DNA of 64,000 bases from Fusibacter paucivorans (lineage in GTDB: Bacteria; Bacillota; Clostridia; Peptostreptococcales; Acidaminobacteraceae). Made by a program: the position numbers and the translations under genes. Positions 9,184 through 18,155 of this stretch are shown piece after piece. Position 1 is the stretch's first letter. Each line of letters begins with the position of its first letter. Under the pieces are notes generated by a model. It was not told the origin of the DNA. It saw only the letters and a program-made list of their open reading frames with translations, and searched no databases. The stretch is from NCBI RefSeq assembly GCF_018390735.1, contig NZ_JAHBCL010000007.1, forward strand, positions 1 to 64,000. The letters run 5' to 3'.

Positions 9184-9870
9184 ATGGGATCAAATATTTC
9201 AAACGATAAACGCATTCGAATCATTATTGGTCACTACGGCAGCGGTAAAACAGAGTTCGCCGTTAACTATGCGTTAGCGCTTAGTAAGCGAGGCAAGCAT
9301 GTTAGCCTTTGTGATCTTGATATTGTCAATCCCTACTTCAGATCGAGAGAGAAAGCAGAAATGCTCGAATCAGCAGGGATTACTGTGATAAGCGGTGCTA
9401 GAGGCCATCAGGCCAATTTAGATATTCCGATGATTAGTGCAGCTATATTGGGGCCTTTGCAACAGCCCGAAGAGCAGGTTATTTTGGATGTTGGCGGAGA
9501 TTCAGTCGGCGCTAGAGTGCTTGCACGTTATCATCCCAATTTAAAAGAAGGGGACTATGATATGTTCTGTGTCATCAACGCGAATCGCGAGCAGACACAG
9601 GATGTTCAAGGGGTGTTGTCTCATATAAAAGCAATCGAAGCGACAGCGGGATTAAAAGTCACAGGACTTATTAATAACACGCATATGCTTCGCGAAACAA
9701 CGACTGAAGATGTCATGCGAGGACAGTTGTTGTCAGAAGAAGTCTCCAGATTGCTGGAGATACCAGTTAAGTATATTAGTACGCTCTCATCCGTTGCAGC
9801 AGAGCTCGAAGGTTCGATGGCAGGTGAAATTTTCCCGATAAGGATGGTTATGCGGGAAGATTGGATGTAA
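9184..9870 (+). CDS. P-loop ATPase of the Vor/Ptb/Buk operon
   Basis: A roughly 228-residue soluble NTPase of the MinD/CobQ/Mrp superfamily. Visible are a Walker A-type GHYGSGKTEFA near the N-terminus, a switch segment SLCDLDIVNPYFRSRE, and VILDVGGDSVGARVL as Walker B region; INNTHM matches the base-binding strand. An ATG at 9157 overlaps the end of buk but has no ribosome binding site, whereas the ATG at 9184 follows AAAGG, so the later start is preferred. Its role is unknown; possibilities are metal-cluster loading or maturation of the ferredoxin/oxidoreductase encoded next. No Mrp-type CxxC is present. Confidence 0.75.
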   Translation: MGSNISNDKRIRIIIGHYGSGKTEFAVNYALALSKRGKHVSLCDLDIVNPYFRSREKAEMLESAGITVISGARGHQANLDIPMISAAILGPLQQPEEQVILDVGGDSVGARVLARYHPNLKEGDYDMFCVINANREQTQDVQGVLSHIKAIEATAGLKVTGLINNTHMLRETTTEDVMRGQLLSEEVSRLLEIPVKYISTLSSVAAELEGSMAGEIFPIRMVMREDWM

Positions 9871-9902
9871 TGTACTGAATAAAAAGATAGGAGGTAAGGC
9901 AA

Positions 9903-10121
9903 GTGGCGGTAAAAGGTAAAGTTACATTTAACGTGGATATTTGTAAAGGGTGTGCACTCTGTACGACAGCTTGCCCGGTCAAAATTATTTCAATGGACAC
10001 AAAGGTAATTAATGCGAAAGGGTATCACCCTGCTGCTGTAACAGATCCGGACAAATGTATTGGATGTGCAAATTGTGCGATGATCTGTCCAGATTGTGTC
10101 ATCACTGTTGAAAGATTTTAA
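9903..10121 (+). CDS. vorD: 2-oxoacid:ferredoxin oxidoreductase, ferredoxin (delta) subunit
   Basis: A 72-residue 2[4Fe-4S] ferredoxin-like subunit. Two cluster motifs are complete: CKGCALCTTACP (about residues 14-25) and CIGCANCAMICP (about 51-62), with the order C-x2-C-x2-C-x3-CP. It should pass electrons from the TPP site of the oxidoreductase to free ferredoxin. The GTG start is preceded by a near-perfect AGGAGGT. It comes immediately before the alpha subunit, the usual delta-alpha-beta-gamma order. Confidence 0.9.
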   Translation: MAVKGKVTFNVDICKGCALCTTACPVKIISMDTKVINAKGYHPAAVTDPDKCIGCANCAMICPDCVITVERF

Positions 10122-10138
10122 AGGGAGGTTAGGAAGCA

Positions 10139-11203
10139 ATGGCTAAAATACTGATGAAAGGTAACGAAGCGATAGGGGCAGCGGCGATTAAAGCAGGCTG
10201 TAAATACTTTTTCGGATACCCTATCACACCTCAAAATGAAGTGCCAGAGTACATGTCTAGAGAACTGCCTAAAAACGGCGGTGTCTTTTTACAAGCAGAA
10301 AGTGAAGTCGCGGCGATTAATATGGTCTATGGCGCATCTGGCTGCGGCGCTCGTGTAATGACCTCTTCTTCATCTCCGGGGATTGCCCTGAAGCAGGAAG
10401 GCATTACTTATATTGCAGGGGCAGAACTGCCTTGTGTCATCGTCAATATCGTAAGGGGAGGCCCTGGACTAGGCGGCATACAGCCTGCTCAGTCTGATTA
10501 TAACCAAGTGACGAGAGGCGGCGGCAATGGGGATTACAAATTGCTCGTATTGGCACCGGCTAACTTGCAGGAAATGGTTGACTTGATGCAGGAAGCATTT
10601 GATGCGGCTGATTACTATCGAAATCCCGTAATGCTCGTCGGCGACGGTATGATCGGTCAAATGATGGAGCCTGTTGAATTTAGAGAGATTAAAACGAAAT
10701 ACACATTATCTGAAAAAACATGGGCGACGACTGGTACAAAAGGTCAAAGACCACACAACATTATCAATTCGCTGTTCCTTGATCCGGCACAGCTTGAAGA
10801 GCACAATCATAAACTTCAAAAAAAATATGACGATATGAAAGCCAATGAAGTTCGTTATGAATCGGTTGGTGTCGAAGACGCAGATATTGTACTCGTCGCT
10901 TATGGCACAACTTCCAGAATCGTACGCAATGCGATAGCGACACTGAAAGAAGAAGGCATTAAAGCGGGAATCATTAGACCGATTTCGCTCTGGCCGTTCC
11001 CAATGGCAGCATTTGACGCAATTCCAGAAACCTGTAAAGCAATTGTTTCTGTTGAAATGTCAATGGGCCAAATGATTGATGATATTAAGATTGCTTCAAA
11101 TGGCAGATGGGCTGTTGATTTTTATGGACGCTCAGGCGGTATGATTCCAACGCCGGATGGCATTGTAGCGAAAGTCAAAGAAATCATGGGAGGTGTTAAA
11201 TAA
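10139..11203 (+). CDS. vorB: 2-oxoacid:ferredoxin oxidoreductase, alpha subunit
   Basis: A 354-residue subunit of the pyruvate/ketoisovalerate ferredoxin oxidoreductase family, carrying the pyrimidine-binding domain I (GNEAIGAAAIKAGCKYFFGYPITPQNE region near the N-terminus), the GGPGLGGIQPAQSDYNQ segment, and domain II (VLVAYGTTSRIVRNAI, about 258-273). The complex oxidatively decarboxylates a 2-oxoacid to acyl-CoA with reduction of ferredoxin. Length and subunit split match VorB/KorA. Association with Ptb-Buk favours branched-chain oxoacids over 2-oxoglutarate, an inference from context. Confidence 0.9.
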   Translation: MAKILMKGNEAIGAAAIKAGCKYFFGYPITPQNEVPEYMSRELPKNGGVFLQAESEVAAINMVYGASGCGARVMTSSSSPGIALKQEGITYIAGAELPCVIVNIVRGGPGLGGIQPAQSDYNQVTRGGGNGDYKLLVLAPANLQEMVDLMQEAFDAADYYRNPVMLVGDGMIGQMMEPVEFREIKTKYTLSEKTWATTGTKGQRPHNIINSLFLDPAQLEEHNHKLQKKYDDMKANEVRYESVGVEDADIVLVAYGTTSRIVRNAIATLKEEGIKAGIIRPISLWPFPMAAFDAIPETCKAIVSVEMSMGQMIDDIKIASNGRWAVDFYGRSGGMIPTPDGIVAKVKEIMGGVK

Positions 11204-11946
11204 TGGCTGTGGTTTTTCAAAAAACAAAGGGTCTTTTAGACAATCAAACACATTATTGCCCAGGTTGTACCCATGGGATTATCCATCGATTGGTGGCAGA
11301 GGTATTGGAAGAACTTGATGTACTAGGTGATACCATTGCCGTTGCACCAGTTGGCTGTTCAACATTGGCATATGATTATTTCAATATGGATATACATCAA
11401 GCGGCACACGGTCGTGCACCGGCTGTTGCAACAGGGATCAAACGCGTTCAACCAGATAAAGTTGTTTTTACCTATCAGGGGGACGGGGATCTCGCTTCGA
11501 TCGGTACGGCAGAGATTATTCATGCTGCACATCGTGGTGAAAAAATCACGACGATTTTTGTCAACAACGCCATTTATGGTATGACAGGCGGTCAAATGGC
11601 TCCCACGACGCTGATTGGACAACGTGCCACAACAGCACCGCTTGGCAGGACTGTCGAGCATTCCGGTATGCCGCTCAAAGTATCTGAAATGCTGGCGACC
11701 ATTAATGGGGCGGCTTTTGTCGAACGCGTATCAGTCGATTCGCCTGCGAATATTCGCAAAGCTAAAAAAGCAATTAAAGAAGCTTTTGAATGCCAAATCG
11801 CACGAAAAGGTTTTTCCATCGTAGAAGTGCTGTCAACTTGTCCGACTAACTGGGGCCTAACACCAATTGACGCCATTAAATGGCTTCAAGACAATATGAT
11901 TCCATATTATCCGATTGGTAACCTCAGAAGACCAGAGGAGGTGTAA
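11203..11946 (+). CDS. vorA: 2-oxoacid:ferredoxin oxidoreductase, beta (TPP) subunit
   Basis: A 247-residue thiamine-diphosphate subunit. CPGCTHG (about residues 19-25) and the diphosphate/Mg site QGDGDLASIG followed by FVNNAIYGMTGGQ (about 86-125) match the family. It shares its first base region with the end of vorB (stop/start overlap), showing translational coupling. It lacks the extended C-terminal ferredoxin domain found in single-chain pyruvate enzymes, consistent with a four-subunit complex with the 9903 ferredoxin. Confidence 0.92.
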   Translation: MAVVFQKTKGLLDNQTHYCPGCTHGIIHRLVAEVLEELDVLGDTIAVAPVGCSTLAYDYFNMDIHQAAHGRAPAVATGIKRVQPDKVVFTYQGDGDLASIGTAEIIHAAHRGEKITTIFVNNAIYGMTGGQMAPTTLIGQRATTAPLGRTVEHSGMPLKVSEMLATINGAAFVERVSVDSPANIRKAKKAIKEAFECQIARKGFSIVEVLSTCPTNWGLTPIDAIKWLQDNMIPYYPIGNLRRPEEV

Positions 11947-11948
11947 TC

Positions 11949-12494
11949 ATGTTGAATGAAAAAGTAATATGCGCTGGATTTGGCGGACAAGGCGTTATGC
12001 TCATGGGACAGTTGATCTCATATGCAGGCATGATTGAAGGCAAAGAAGTATCTTGGCTGCCTTCATATGGACCTGAAATGCGTGGCGGAACTGCAAACTG
12101 TGCCGTTATGGTTTCTGATAAACCAATTGGCTCACCGGTTATCACCGATAATGCAACGACGGCAATCATTATGAATCTGCCTTCACTTGATAAATTCGAA
12201 ACGGATGTTATCGCTGACGGCAATCTTTTGATTAACAGCTCACTAATCGAAAAAAAGGCAGCCAGAGAAGACCTTAAAGTTTACTATGTGCCTGCGAATG
12301 AAATAGCCAATGATCTCGGCAATTTAAAGACGGCAAACATGGTTATGCTTGGCGCCTACTTAGAACTTACAAAAGCTGTTGAGATTGAATCGGTGTTAAG
12401 CGCGCTGAAAAAGACGCTGGGTGATGCAAAGGCGCATCTCATAGATATAAACCGTGAAGCAATCAAAAAAGGTGCAGAAGCCGTAAGAGCATAG
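11949..12494 (+). CDS. vorC: 2-oxoacid:ferredoxin oxidoreductase, gamma subunit
   Basis: A 181-residue gamma subunit: CAGFGGQGVMLMGQLI at the N-terminus is the conserved glycine-rich CoA-related motif and SYGPEMRGGTANC (about 36-48) is the family hallmark. Separated from vorA by 2 bases after the shared GAGGAGGT site. Last gene of the operon; a terminator lies 135 bases downstream. Clear member of the POR_C family. Confidence 0.93.
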   Translation: MLNEKVICAGFGGQGVMLMGQLISYAGMIEGKEVSWLPSYGPEMRGGTANCAVMVSDKPIGSPVITDNATTAIIMNLPSLDKFETDVIADGNLLINSSLIEKKAAREDLKVYYVPANEIANDLGNLKTANMVMLGAYLELTKAVEIESVLSALKKTLGDAKAHLIDINREAIKKGAEAVRA

Positions 12495-12628
12495 GCGTTG
12501 TTTTATACAATGAATAATGTAGTGTTCAGAATACAAAAGCATATAAAAAAAGAAATTGCAGTATGTGAGTAACAAAACAAGATTCATTGACTTTTGAGAA
12601 GTCATTTATGATACAAGCTGCTTTTGAG

Positions 12629-12657
12629 AAGAGATTGGCGAGTCCAATCTCTTTTTT
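12629..12657 (+). terminator. terminator of the ptb-buk-vor operon
   Basis: GAGATTGG / CCAATCTC stem followed by six T. Confidence 0.85.
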
Positions 12658-12768
12658 AATATACAACTGTGATTGCGTAAAGATTATCGTCGGACTTTGA
12701 ATGGTAAAGCGAATCGGTATATTGGTGTAAGGATAAGGGATCCAAATATTTCGAAACAGTGACAATCA

Positions 12769-12797
12769 TTGAATAGGTTTATAATTTATGAGATAAT
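12769..12797 (+). promoter_or_regulatory. promoter of the TMEM165-type gene
   Basis: TTGAAT (12769-12774) and GATAAT (12792-12797) with a 17-base spacer, 32 bases before the start codon. Apart from this and the terminator at 12629, the 334-base gap after vorC shows nothing. Confidence 0.55.
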
Positions 12798-12828
12798 AAA
12801 GTGCAATAAAAATAGAAGGGGTTTCAAA

Positions 12829-13842
12829 ATGCAAGATTTTATACAGGCATTTGCGCTGATTTTCGTTGCGGAAATGGGGGATAAGACGCAAATCATGGCG
12901 ATGGCATTTGCGACAAGATATAAAATTTCTCACATTCTGCTTGGGGTTGGAATAGGTGCTTTTTTAAACCATGGACTGGCAATCATGCTAGGTTCATTAT
13001 TAAACCGCTATATCCCGTTGGAAGCTTTACAACTGGTAGCCGGTGTGTTATTCGTCGCTTTTGGTCTATTGTCACTTTCTATTTCAGAAGAAGATGAAGA
13101 AACGACAAAAATCAATAAATACGGTGCCATCGCAACCGTCGCAATGTCATTTTTCTTAGGGGAGCTTGGCGATAAAACGCAGCTGACGGCATTGACGCTT
13201 TCAACACAAGCCCAGCTGCCGATAATGACATTGATGGGGACCGTTTCAGGTATGGTCGTCGTAAGTTCGGTTGGGATCTTTATTGGCGCCAAGTTAGGAG
13301 ATCGTATTCCAGAACACATGATTCGCTTGGGTTCTTTTGTGATTTTCATGCTGTTTGGTCTCAATAAAATATTTAGTTCTTCCTATGTACAAAGTATGGG
13401 AAGCACCTTTACATGGATTCTTATTTTAATGATTGCACTTTTGACAGTTTATAGATTTATTATATTTAGAAGGCAAATTGTTGAAATATCTGTATCGGCA
13501 TTACGACAGAAAGCTAAGGATTTGAAGGCTTATAAAGAACGTATTCAAAATGGTATTGATCAGCTTTGTCAAGGCTGTGATGTTTGTAGAGATATGGGCT
13601 GTGTCGTGGGATATATGCGCGGTATTCTTGCCGAGCGCATGAAACCGGGAGAATTAAATTCAGATTATTTGGAAATGCTCCATAATCGAGATTTTGATCC
13701 TGACAAGGCAAAGGTAATCAGTGTAATGATTGACGAGTACTTTGAAAAATATCCTGATGAGCGTGAAACCAATTGGCAGCTGGTAACCGTTCAAAAAGTA
13801 CTTGAAAAAATTATAGAAAAGAATACAATACATTTAGTATGA
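12829..13842 (+). CDS. TMEM165/GDT1-type transporter with cysteine-rich C-terminal domain
   Basis: A 337-residue membrane protein with two UPF0016 repeats; each carries the hallmark E-x-G-D-K-T motif (AEMGDKTQ at about residue 15 and GELGDKTQ at about 116), which in characterised members handles Mn2+/Ca2+ and H+. Six or seven hydrophobic helices end near residue 215. The remaining 120 residues are hydrophilic and contain CQGCDVCRDMGC, an extension not seen in ordinary family members. The ATG after AGAAGGGG is preferred to one 20 codons upstream that lacks a site. No Mn riboswitch is seen before it. Confidence 0.8.
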   Translation: MQDFIQAFALIFVAEMGDKTQIMAMAFATRYKISHILLGVGIGAFLNHGLAIMLGSLLNRYIPLEALQLVAGVLFVAFGLLSLSISEEDEETTKINKYGAIATVAMSFFLGELGDKTQLTALTLSTQAQLPIMTLMGTVSGMVVVSSVGIFIGAKLGDRIPEHMIRLGSFVIFMLFGLNKIFSSSYVQSMGSTFTWILILMIALLTVYRFIIFRRQIVEISVSALRQKAKDLKAYKERIQNGIDQLCQGCDVCRDMGCVVGYMRGILAERMKPGELNSDYLEMLHNRDFDPDKAKVISVMIDEYFEKYPDERETNWQLVTVQKVLEKIIEKNTIHLV

Positions 13843-13901
13843 AATAGATGGCTTGTACGCCATTGGTTACAATAAACAAAGAATGAATTGGGGTGGCGTA
13901 A

Positions 13902-15239
13902 ATGGCGAGACTTTTTGGAACAGATGGTGTTAGAGGCATTGCAAATACAGAATTGACCGTAAAGCTGGCAATGCAGCTGGGAAAATATGGCGCACATTTG
14001 ATCACAAAGGGCAAAGAAAATGGCATGATTCTCGTAGGAAAAGATACCAGAATTTCGGGCGATATGTTGGAATCTGCATTAATTGCCGGTATTCTTTCAA
14101 CTGGATGTAATGTTGTAAGGCTTGGTATTATACCAACACCAGCAGTTGCAAAGCTCATTCGGGTACTGAATGCTGATGCAGGTGTTATGATATCGGCTTC
14201 TCACAATCCGGTAGCATTCAACGGCATTAAATTTTTTGATGAAAACGGTTTTAAACTTCGAGATGCACTTGAAGATGAAATCGAAGAAGCAATTCGCGAT
14301 AAGAGAGATATTGACACGACGCATATAGGCGTTATGACTGATTATGATCAAGCGGAACACGATTATATAAAAGAGACGCTTAAAGCCGTTAAAGGATTGT
14401 CGCTGGAAGGTTTAAAGGTGGCATTGGACTGTGCCAATGGCTCGGCTTCCTTTGTTGCGCCGATGGCGCTTAATCAATTGGGCGCAAAGGTGTATGCGAT
14501 CCATCACGAACCGGACGGCTATAATATCAATGAAGGATGTGGATCGACGCACTTAAGCAATTTACAAACTTTTGTAAAGACAATCCAAGCAGATATAGGC
14601 ATTGCTTTTGATGGTGATGCTGATCGCATGTTGGCAATTGATGAGCATGGTGAGATCATTGATGGCGATAAAATCATGGCCATCTGTGCCAAGGCAATGA
14701 AGGCAAAGGAGATATTGCCTGAGGATACAGTTGTTTCGACGGTTATGAGTAACTTAGGATTTGACATCGCTTTAAAAGAGCACGCACTTAACGCAGTGAA
14801 AACACAGGTTGGCGATCGTTATGTATTGGAAGAAATGCTCGCGAACGGTTACGCATTAGGCGGCGAGCAGTCGGGTCATATTATCTTTCTAAAGCATAAT
14901 ACAACGGGAGATGGCCTGCTGACAGCTGTAAAGCTTCTTGAAGTGATGAAACAGACTGGTAAGTCTGCCTCTGAATTGGCAATGATTATGAAAGTCTATC
15001 CACAAGTTCTCGTCAATGCAAAAGTCGCCAATCATAAGAAACACTTGTATCTCCAGAACGACTTAATCAAACAGGAAATTATGACGCTTGAATCGGATTT
15101 TCATGGCAAAGGACGTGTATTGGTAAGACCATCGGGTACCGAGCCGCTAGTCAGAGTGATGATCGAAGGTGAATGTCAAGAGCAGCTGGAAGTAGCGGCA
15201 AAGACATTGGCAGCATTGATCGAACAGGAATTGGGTTAA
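13902..15239 (+). CDS. glmM: phosphoglucosamine mutase GlmM
   Basis: A 445-residue alpha-D-phosphohexomutase that converts glucosamine-6-phosphate to glucosamine-1-phosphate for UDP-GlcNAc and the cell wall. N-terminal MARLFGTDGVRGIAN, the phosphoserine loop ISASHNP (about residues 97-103), metal loop FDGDADRM (about 233-240), sugar loop GGEQSGH (about 320-326) and C-terminal phosphate loop RPSGTEPLVRVM are all present. The ATG follows GGGGTGG. It stands apart from cdaA-cdaR, its usual neighbours, and has its own terminator. Confidence 0.97.
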   Translation: MARLFGTDGVRGIANTELTVKLAMQLGKYGAHLITKGKENGMILVGKDTRISGDMLESALIAGILSTGCNVVRLGIIPTPAVAKLIRVLNADAGVMISASHNPVAFNGIKFFDENGFKLRDALEDEIEEAIRDKRDIDTTHIGVMTDYDQAEHDYIKETLKAVKGLSLEGLKVALDCANGSASFVAPMALNQLGAKVYAIHHEPDGYNINEGCGSTHLSNLQTFVKTIQADIGIAFDGDADRMLAIDEHGEIIDGDKIMAICAKAMKAKEILPEDTVVSTVMSNLGFDIALKEHALNAVKTQVGDRYVLEEMLANGYALGGEQSGHIIFLKHNTTGDGLLTAVKLLEVMKQTGKSASELAMIMKVYPQVLVNAKVANHKKHLYLQNDLIKQEIMTLESDFHGKGRVLVRPSGTEPLVRVMIEGECQEQLEVAAKTLAALIEQELG

Positions 15240-15263
15240 ATTTAAACTTATATAAGCAATATG

Positions 15264-15304
15264 AAGCGCCTGTTTCTCTTTGGGGAGAATGCAGGCGCTT
15301 TTTA
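15264..15304 (+). terminator. terminator of glmM
   Basis: AAGCGCCTG / CAGGCGCTT stem with a run of T after it. Confidence 0.85.
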
Positions 15305-15397
15305 ATGAATATATGGAATGACACGATAGCAATGTAAGTAAAGATACGTATCGACATGAAAACAGGATTGATGTGTGTAAGGTTTACACCACTATCG

Positions 15398-16438
15398 TTA
15401 TGAAAGCTCATGTGTTGTATCATACCAATGTGAGAGTGCAGAGATCCCTGCTTCGTCAGTCTCAGCGTGAATACTCAAATCATAAACGTAGTTTTTAATG
15501 CTTTTTTGATAGATAGGATCATAATGCTTGGTTAATATGCCTTCAACAAAAGCTTCATATTGCGCTGTTCGGAGTTTCTCAGCCATATCGCCGTAAGTTT
15601 CTTTTGAAAGATAAGGCTTAATCCTTTCAAAGGCCGGCCAGATGAGCGCTTCAAAATTATCGGCGCTGCAATATTCATCAATTAAAGCTTTAATGCGATT
15701 TTCCATTTCGCGGTAAACCATTATATGTTCCCCTGAACGGATTGCTTCAAAGAGTTTTGGCGGAATATAGACGTTGCCGATTCGTTTGCTTTCAGATTCT
15801 ACAAAGGCATATTCAGCAGGTGATGCAGCGAGTTGATGAAAAACGGTGTTTTCAAACATCTGCATGTGTTGAATTTCATTCGTGCCAATGGCGCCGAGGT
15901 GTGATCCTTTGTGATTGGCTGCGCCTTCAAGGTCGAGAACCGGGTATCCTTTGCGCATAAGCCCCGTTAACAGTTTTGTTTTGCCCACACCAGTAAGACC
16001 ATGAACCATGATAAACTTTGGAAAACGCGAGGGTGAATCTAAATAAGCTAAGACTTGATGACGGTAATGCTTATAACCGCCGTCGAGACAATAGACCTCT
16101 TCACCGATTCCCTTTAGCAGCTGTGTAATAGAACGGCTGCGAAAGCCGCCTCTGGCACAGTAAAAGGCAATGACTGCATTGGGCTTCTCAGCTTTCACCT
16201 TACAAATAGCATCAAAGTAATCAATGACTTTGCCGGATGCTACTTTGAGTCCCAATCGTTTCGCTTCCTCTACAGAGACTTGTTTATAAAGTGTGCCGAC
16301 ATCACGACGTTCCTGATCGTTTAAAATGGGCATATTCACAGCGCCGACAATGTGGCCTTGCTCGAATTCACTTTCACTTCGAACATCTATGTAGTAAGTA
16401 TTTTGACGTGTGACGTCAAAGGGGATTTTTAATGCCAT
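15398..16438 (-). CDS. mnmH: tRNA 2-selenouridine synthase MnmH (SelU)
   Basis: A 346-residue protein with an N-terminal rhodanese domain (YIDVRSESEFEQGHI; catalytic Cys in FYCARGGFRSRS, about residues 93-104) and a C-terminal P-loop domain (VHGLTGVGKTKLL, about 143-155). MnmH replaces sulfur with selenium, via geranylated intermediate, at the wobble 2-thiouridine of tRNA-Lys, -Glu and -Gln. It needs selenophosphate, so selD is expected elsewhere in the genome. The start follows AGGAGGCG. Convergent with glmM. Confidence 0.93.
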   Translation of the reverse strand: MALKIPFDVTRQNTYYIDVRSESEFEQGHIVGAVNMPILNDQERRDVGTLYKQVSVEEAKRLGLKVASGKVIDYFDAICKVKAEKPNAVIAFYCARGGFRSRSITQLLKGIGEEVYCLDGGYKHYRHQVLAYLDSPSRFPKFIMVHGLTGVGKTKLLTGLMRKGYPVLDLEGAANHKGSHLGAIGTNEIQHMQMFENTVFHQLAASPAEYAFVESESKRIGNVYIPPKLFEAIRSGEHIMVYREMENRIKALIDEYCSADNFEALIWPAFERIKPYLSKETYGDMAEKLRTAQYEAFVEGILTKHYDPIYQKSIKNYVYDLSIHAETDEAGISALSHWYDTTHELS

Positions 16439-16477
16439 TCAGTTCGCCTCCTAAATCCAATCCTATTCTAACACAAA

Positions 16478-16505
16478 AAAAACATCCTAACTAGGATGCT
16501 TTTTA
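16478..16505 (-). terminator. hairpin at the end of the Cache sensor gene
   Basis: The arms AGCATCCTA and TAGGATG (minus strand) are followed by eight T on that strand; the stop codon lies within the hairpin. Confidence 0.75.
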
Positions 16506-18133
16506 TTTGATTCGATTTTAACAGAAAACTTTGAAAGATTGTTGTTGAGATTGAGACTCGACCGATAGAGATTGGTAATGGCACGAGACATGCTCTTTAT
16601 GGAATCACGCTGTTGGTCGATAGATCGCTTAATAGATCTGCTGACATACGCATTTTGTTTGGAAGCGTTGGTGAGTTCTTTTAAGTACTTGAGAATATCA
16701 TTGTTTCGCGCTTCTAGAAACTGAAAATCTTCTCGCAGTGTTTTTACGAACAGCAACACTTCAGGATGAACATCCGATTCATTTTGGAGTGTGCTTTCAA
16801 CGGCGTTGAAATGCTTATTAATGCCGTTGATTTTAATATTAATGGCACGCGCCAATGTGTCTAGTGTCTCAATGCCTTCAACTTGCTGCATGGTATCTTC
16901 AGAAATGGTACGAACGGCTCTGGAAATCTGCTGTATGGCACGGTTGTTTACTTCAGCATCTTCATTGAGTGCAGTAGCATATTGATGAATGTTATTGCTG
17001 ATGCTTGAAATATTGCTTGAAATCGTCTCTAAGCTCGTCAGCATATCATTGTATGCGATAAAGAGTTGATTGAAAGACGGATTATCAGATTGTAAGCTGG
17101 TAAAACTAAAAAGGCCTTCACTAGCAGCTGTTAAATGTTTTGAAAACATACGGAATTGTTTTTCCCACTTATGGTTGCGCATAAGTATCCAGAGGATAAA
17201 GAGCAGCAGAAAGCTTATACTCAAAGCGCTGATCCAAAGCGTGTACCTTCGTATTTCGGCATTGATAGGTGCCGTATTAAAGCCAATGATCGTATGAAGG
17301 GATTGATCGGGAAGGTATGCATAATAAAAAAGCATGTTCTGATTACCCATTGTACCGTTAAACGTTGCTGAAGATTGTTGGCGCATAAGCTCGGGGAGCT
17401 CAGCTGTAAAAGAAGCGTCAACATCTCCGAGGGTTTGCCACTGAACGAGATCATCCTCTGAAGCATAGAGAATGTAACCTTTATCATCAAAGAAGAGCAG
17501 TCTATCACCGGATTGTTCAGAAAGCATAACCTCATCATTGAAAAGATCATGCTCAATATGGACAGTACAGGCACCGATTGGAGAATCACCATCGAAAATA
17601 ATTTTTCGAAAACCAATGACCGATTTATTATAATGAAGATCGTAGTATGGTGGAAAGATAATATCAATATCTTGAGGCAAATGAGAGGGCAGCCATTGGT
17701 TATAAGGCTCGTTGTGCTGTGTTGCATAAACATCGCCAGTGTTGTAGATGATTTCATTTTTATCAAAGAGCGTCAGTGTTACGGCCAATATGTCAGGATC
17801 TCGGAGCGAAACATTATTGAGCATTTCGACAATATTATAAAATTGATAATTTGAAGCGGCACTATTATGGATGTTAATATAATTAAGCGAGTGCAGAAAG
17901 TCGATAAGTGCCGGATCAGAGGCTAATGTGGCGACGGCATCGGCTTTTTTTGCATAAAATGCATTAAATTCCGTTAATAGTTGATTAGTACGTGCTTCTG
18001 TAAGGGTAATAAAAGAATGTTGGAGTGCTCTTTGCATAATGATATAAGATGTACCTGTAATAAAGCAGGCAATGATCATGGCGAGTGAAGCATATCTTAT
18101 AACAATTCGGTGCCAATAAGTATTTTTTAGCAT
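16487..18133 (-). CDS. membrane sensor protein with extracellular Cache-like domain
   Basis: A 548-residue protein with a transmembrane helix at about residues 12-32, an extracytoplasmic segment of about 260 residues with the look of a double Cache sensor domain, a second helix near 296-315, and a cytoplasmic part that is almost entirely long helices and coiled coil. The cytoplasmic part resembles a short chemoreceptor signalling rod but the conserved chemoreceptor tip seen in the 35675 protein is not recognisable, and no kinase, GGDEF or HD domain is present. Output is therefore unknown. Translation should start at the ATG at 18133, preceded by AAAGGAGA. Confidence 0.6.
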   Translation of the reverse strand: MLKNTYWHRIVIRYASLAMIIACFITGTSYIIMQRALQHSFITLTEARTNQLLTEFNAFYAKKADAVATLASDPALIDFLHSLNYINIHNSAASNYQFYNIVEMLNNVSLRDPDILAVTLTLFDKNEIIYNTGDVYATQHNEPYNQWLPSHLPQDIDIIFPPYYDLHYNKSVIGFRKIIFDGDSPIGACTVHIEHDLFNDEVMLSEQSGDRLLFFDDKGYILYASEDDLVQWQTLGDVDASFTAELPELMRQQSSATFNGTMGNQNMLFYYAYLPDQSLHTIIGFNTAPINAEIRRYTLWISALSISFLLLFILWILMRNHKWEKQFRMFSKHLTAASEGLFSFTSLQSDNPSFNQLFIAYNDMLTSLETISSNISSISNNIHQYATALNEDAEVNNRAIQQISRAVRTISEDTMQQVEGIETLDTLARAINIKINGINKHFNAVESTLQNESDVHPEVLLFVKTLREDFQFLEARNNDILKYLKELTNASKQNAYVSRSIKRSIDQQRDSIKSMSRAITNLYRSSLNLNNNLSKFSVKIESNKKHPS

Positions 18134-18155
18134 GGCTGTTCTCCTTTATAATACA

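Noticed and set aside
16487-18133. ordinary methyl-accepting chemotaxis protein
   Set aside because: The conserved signalling tip present in the 35675 chemoreceptor cannot be found here.
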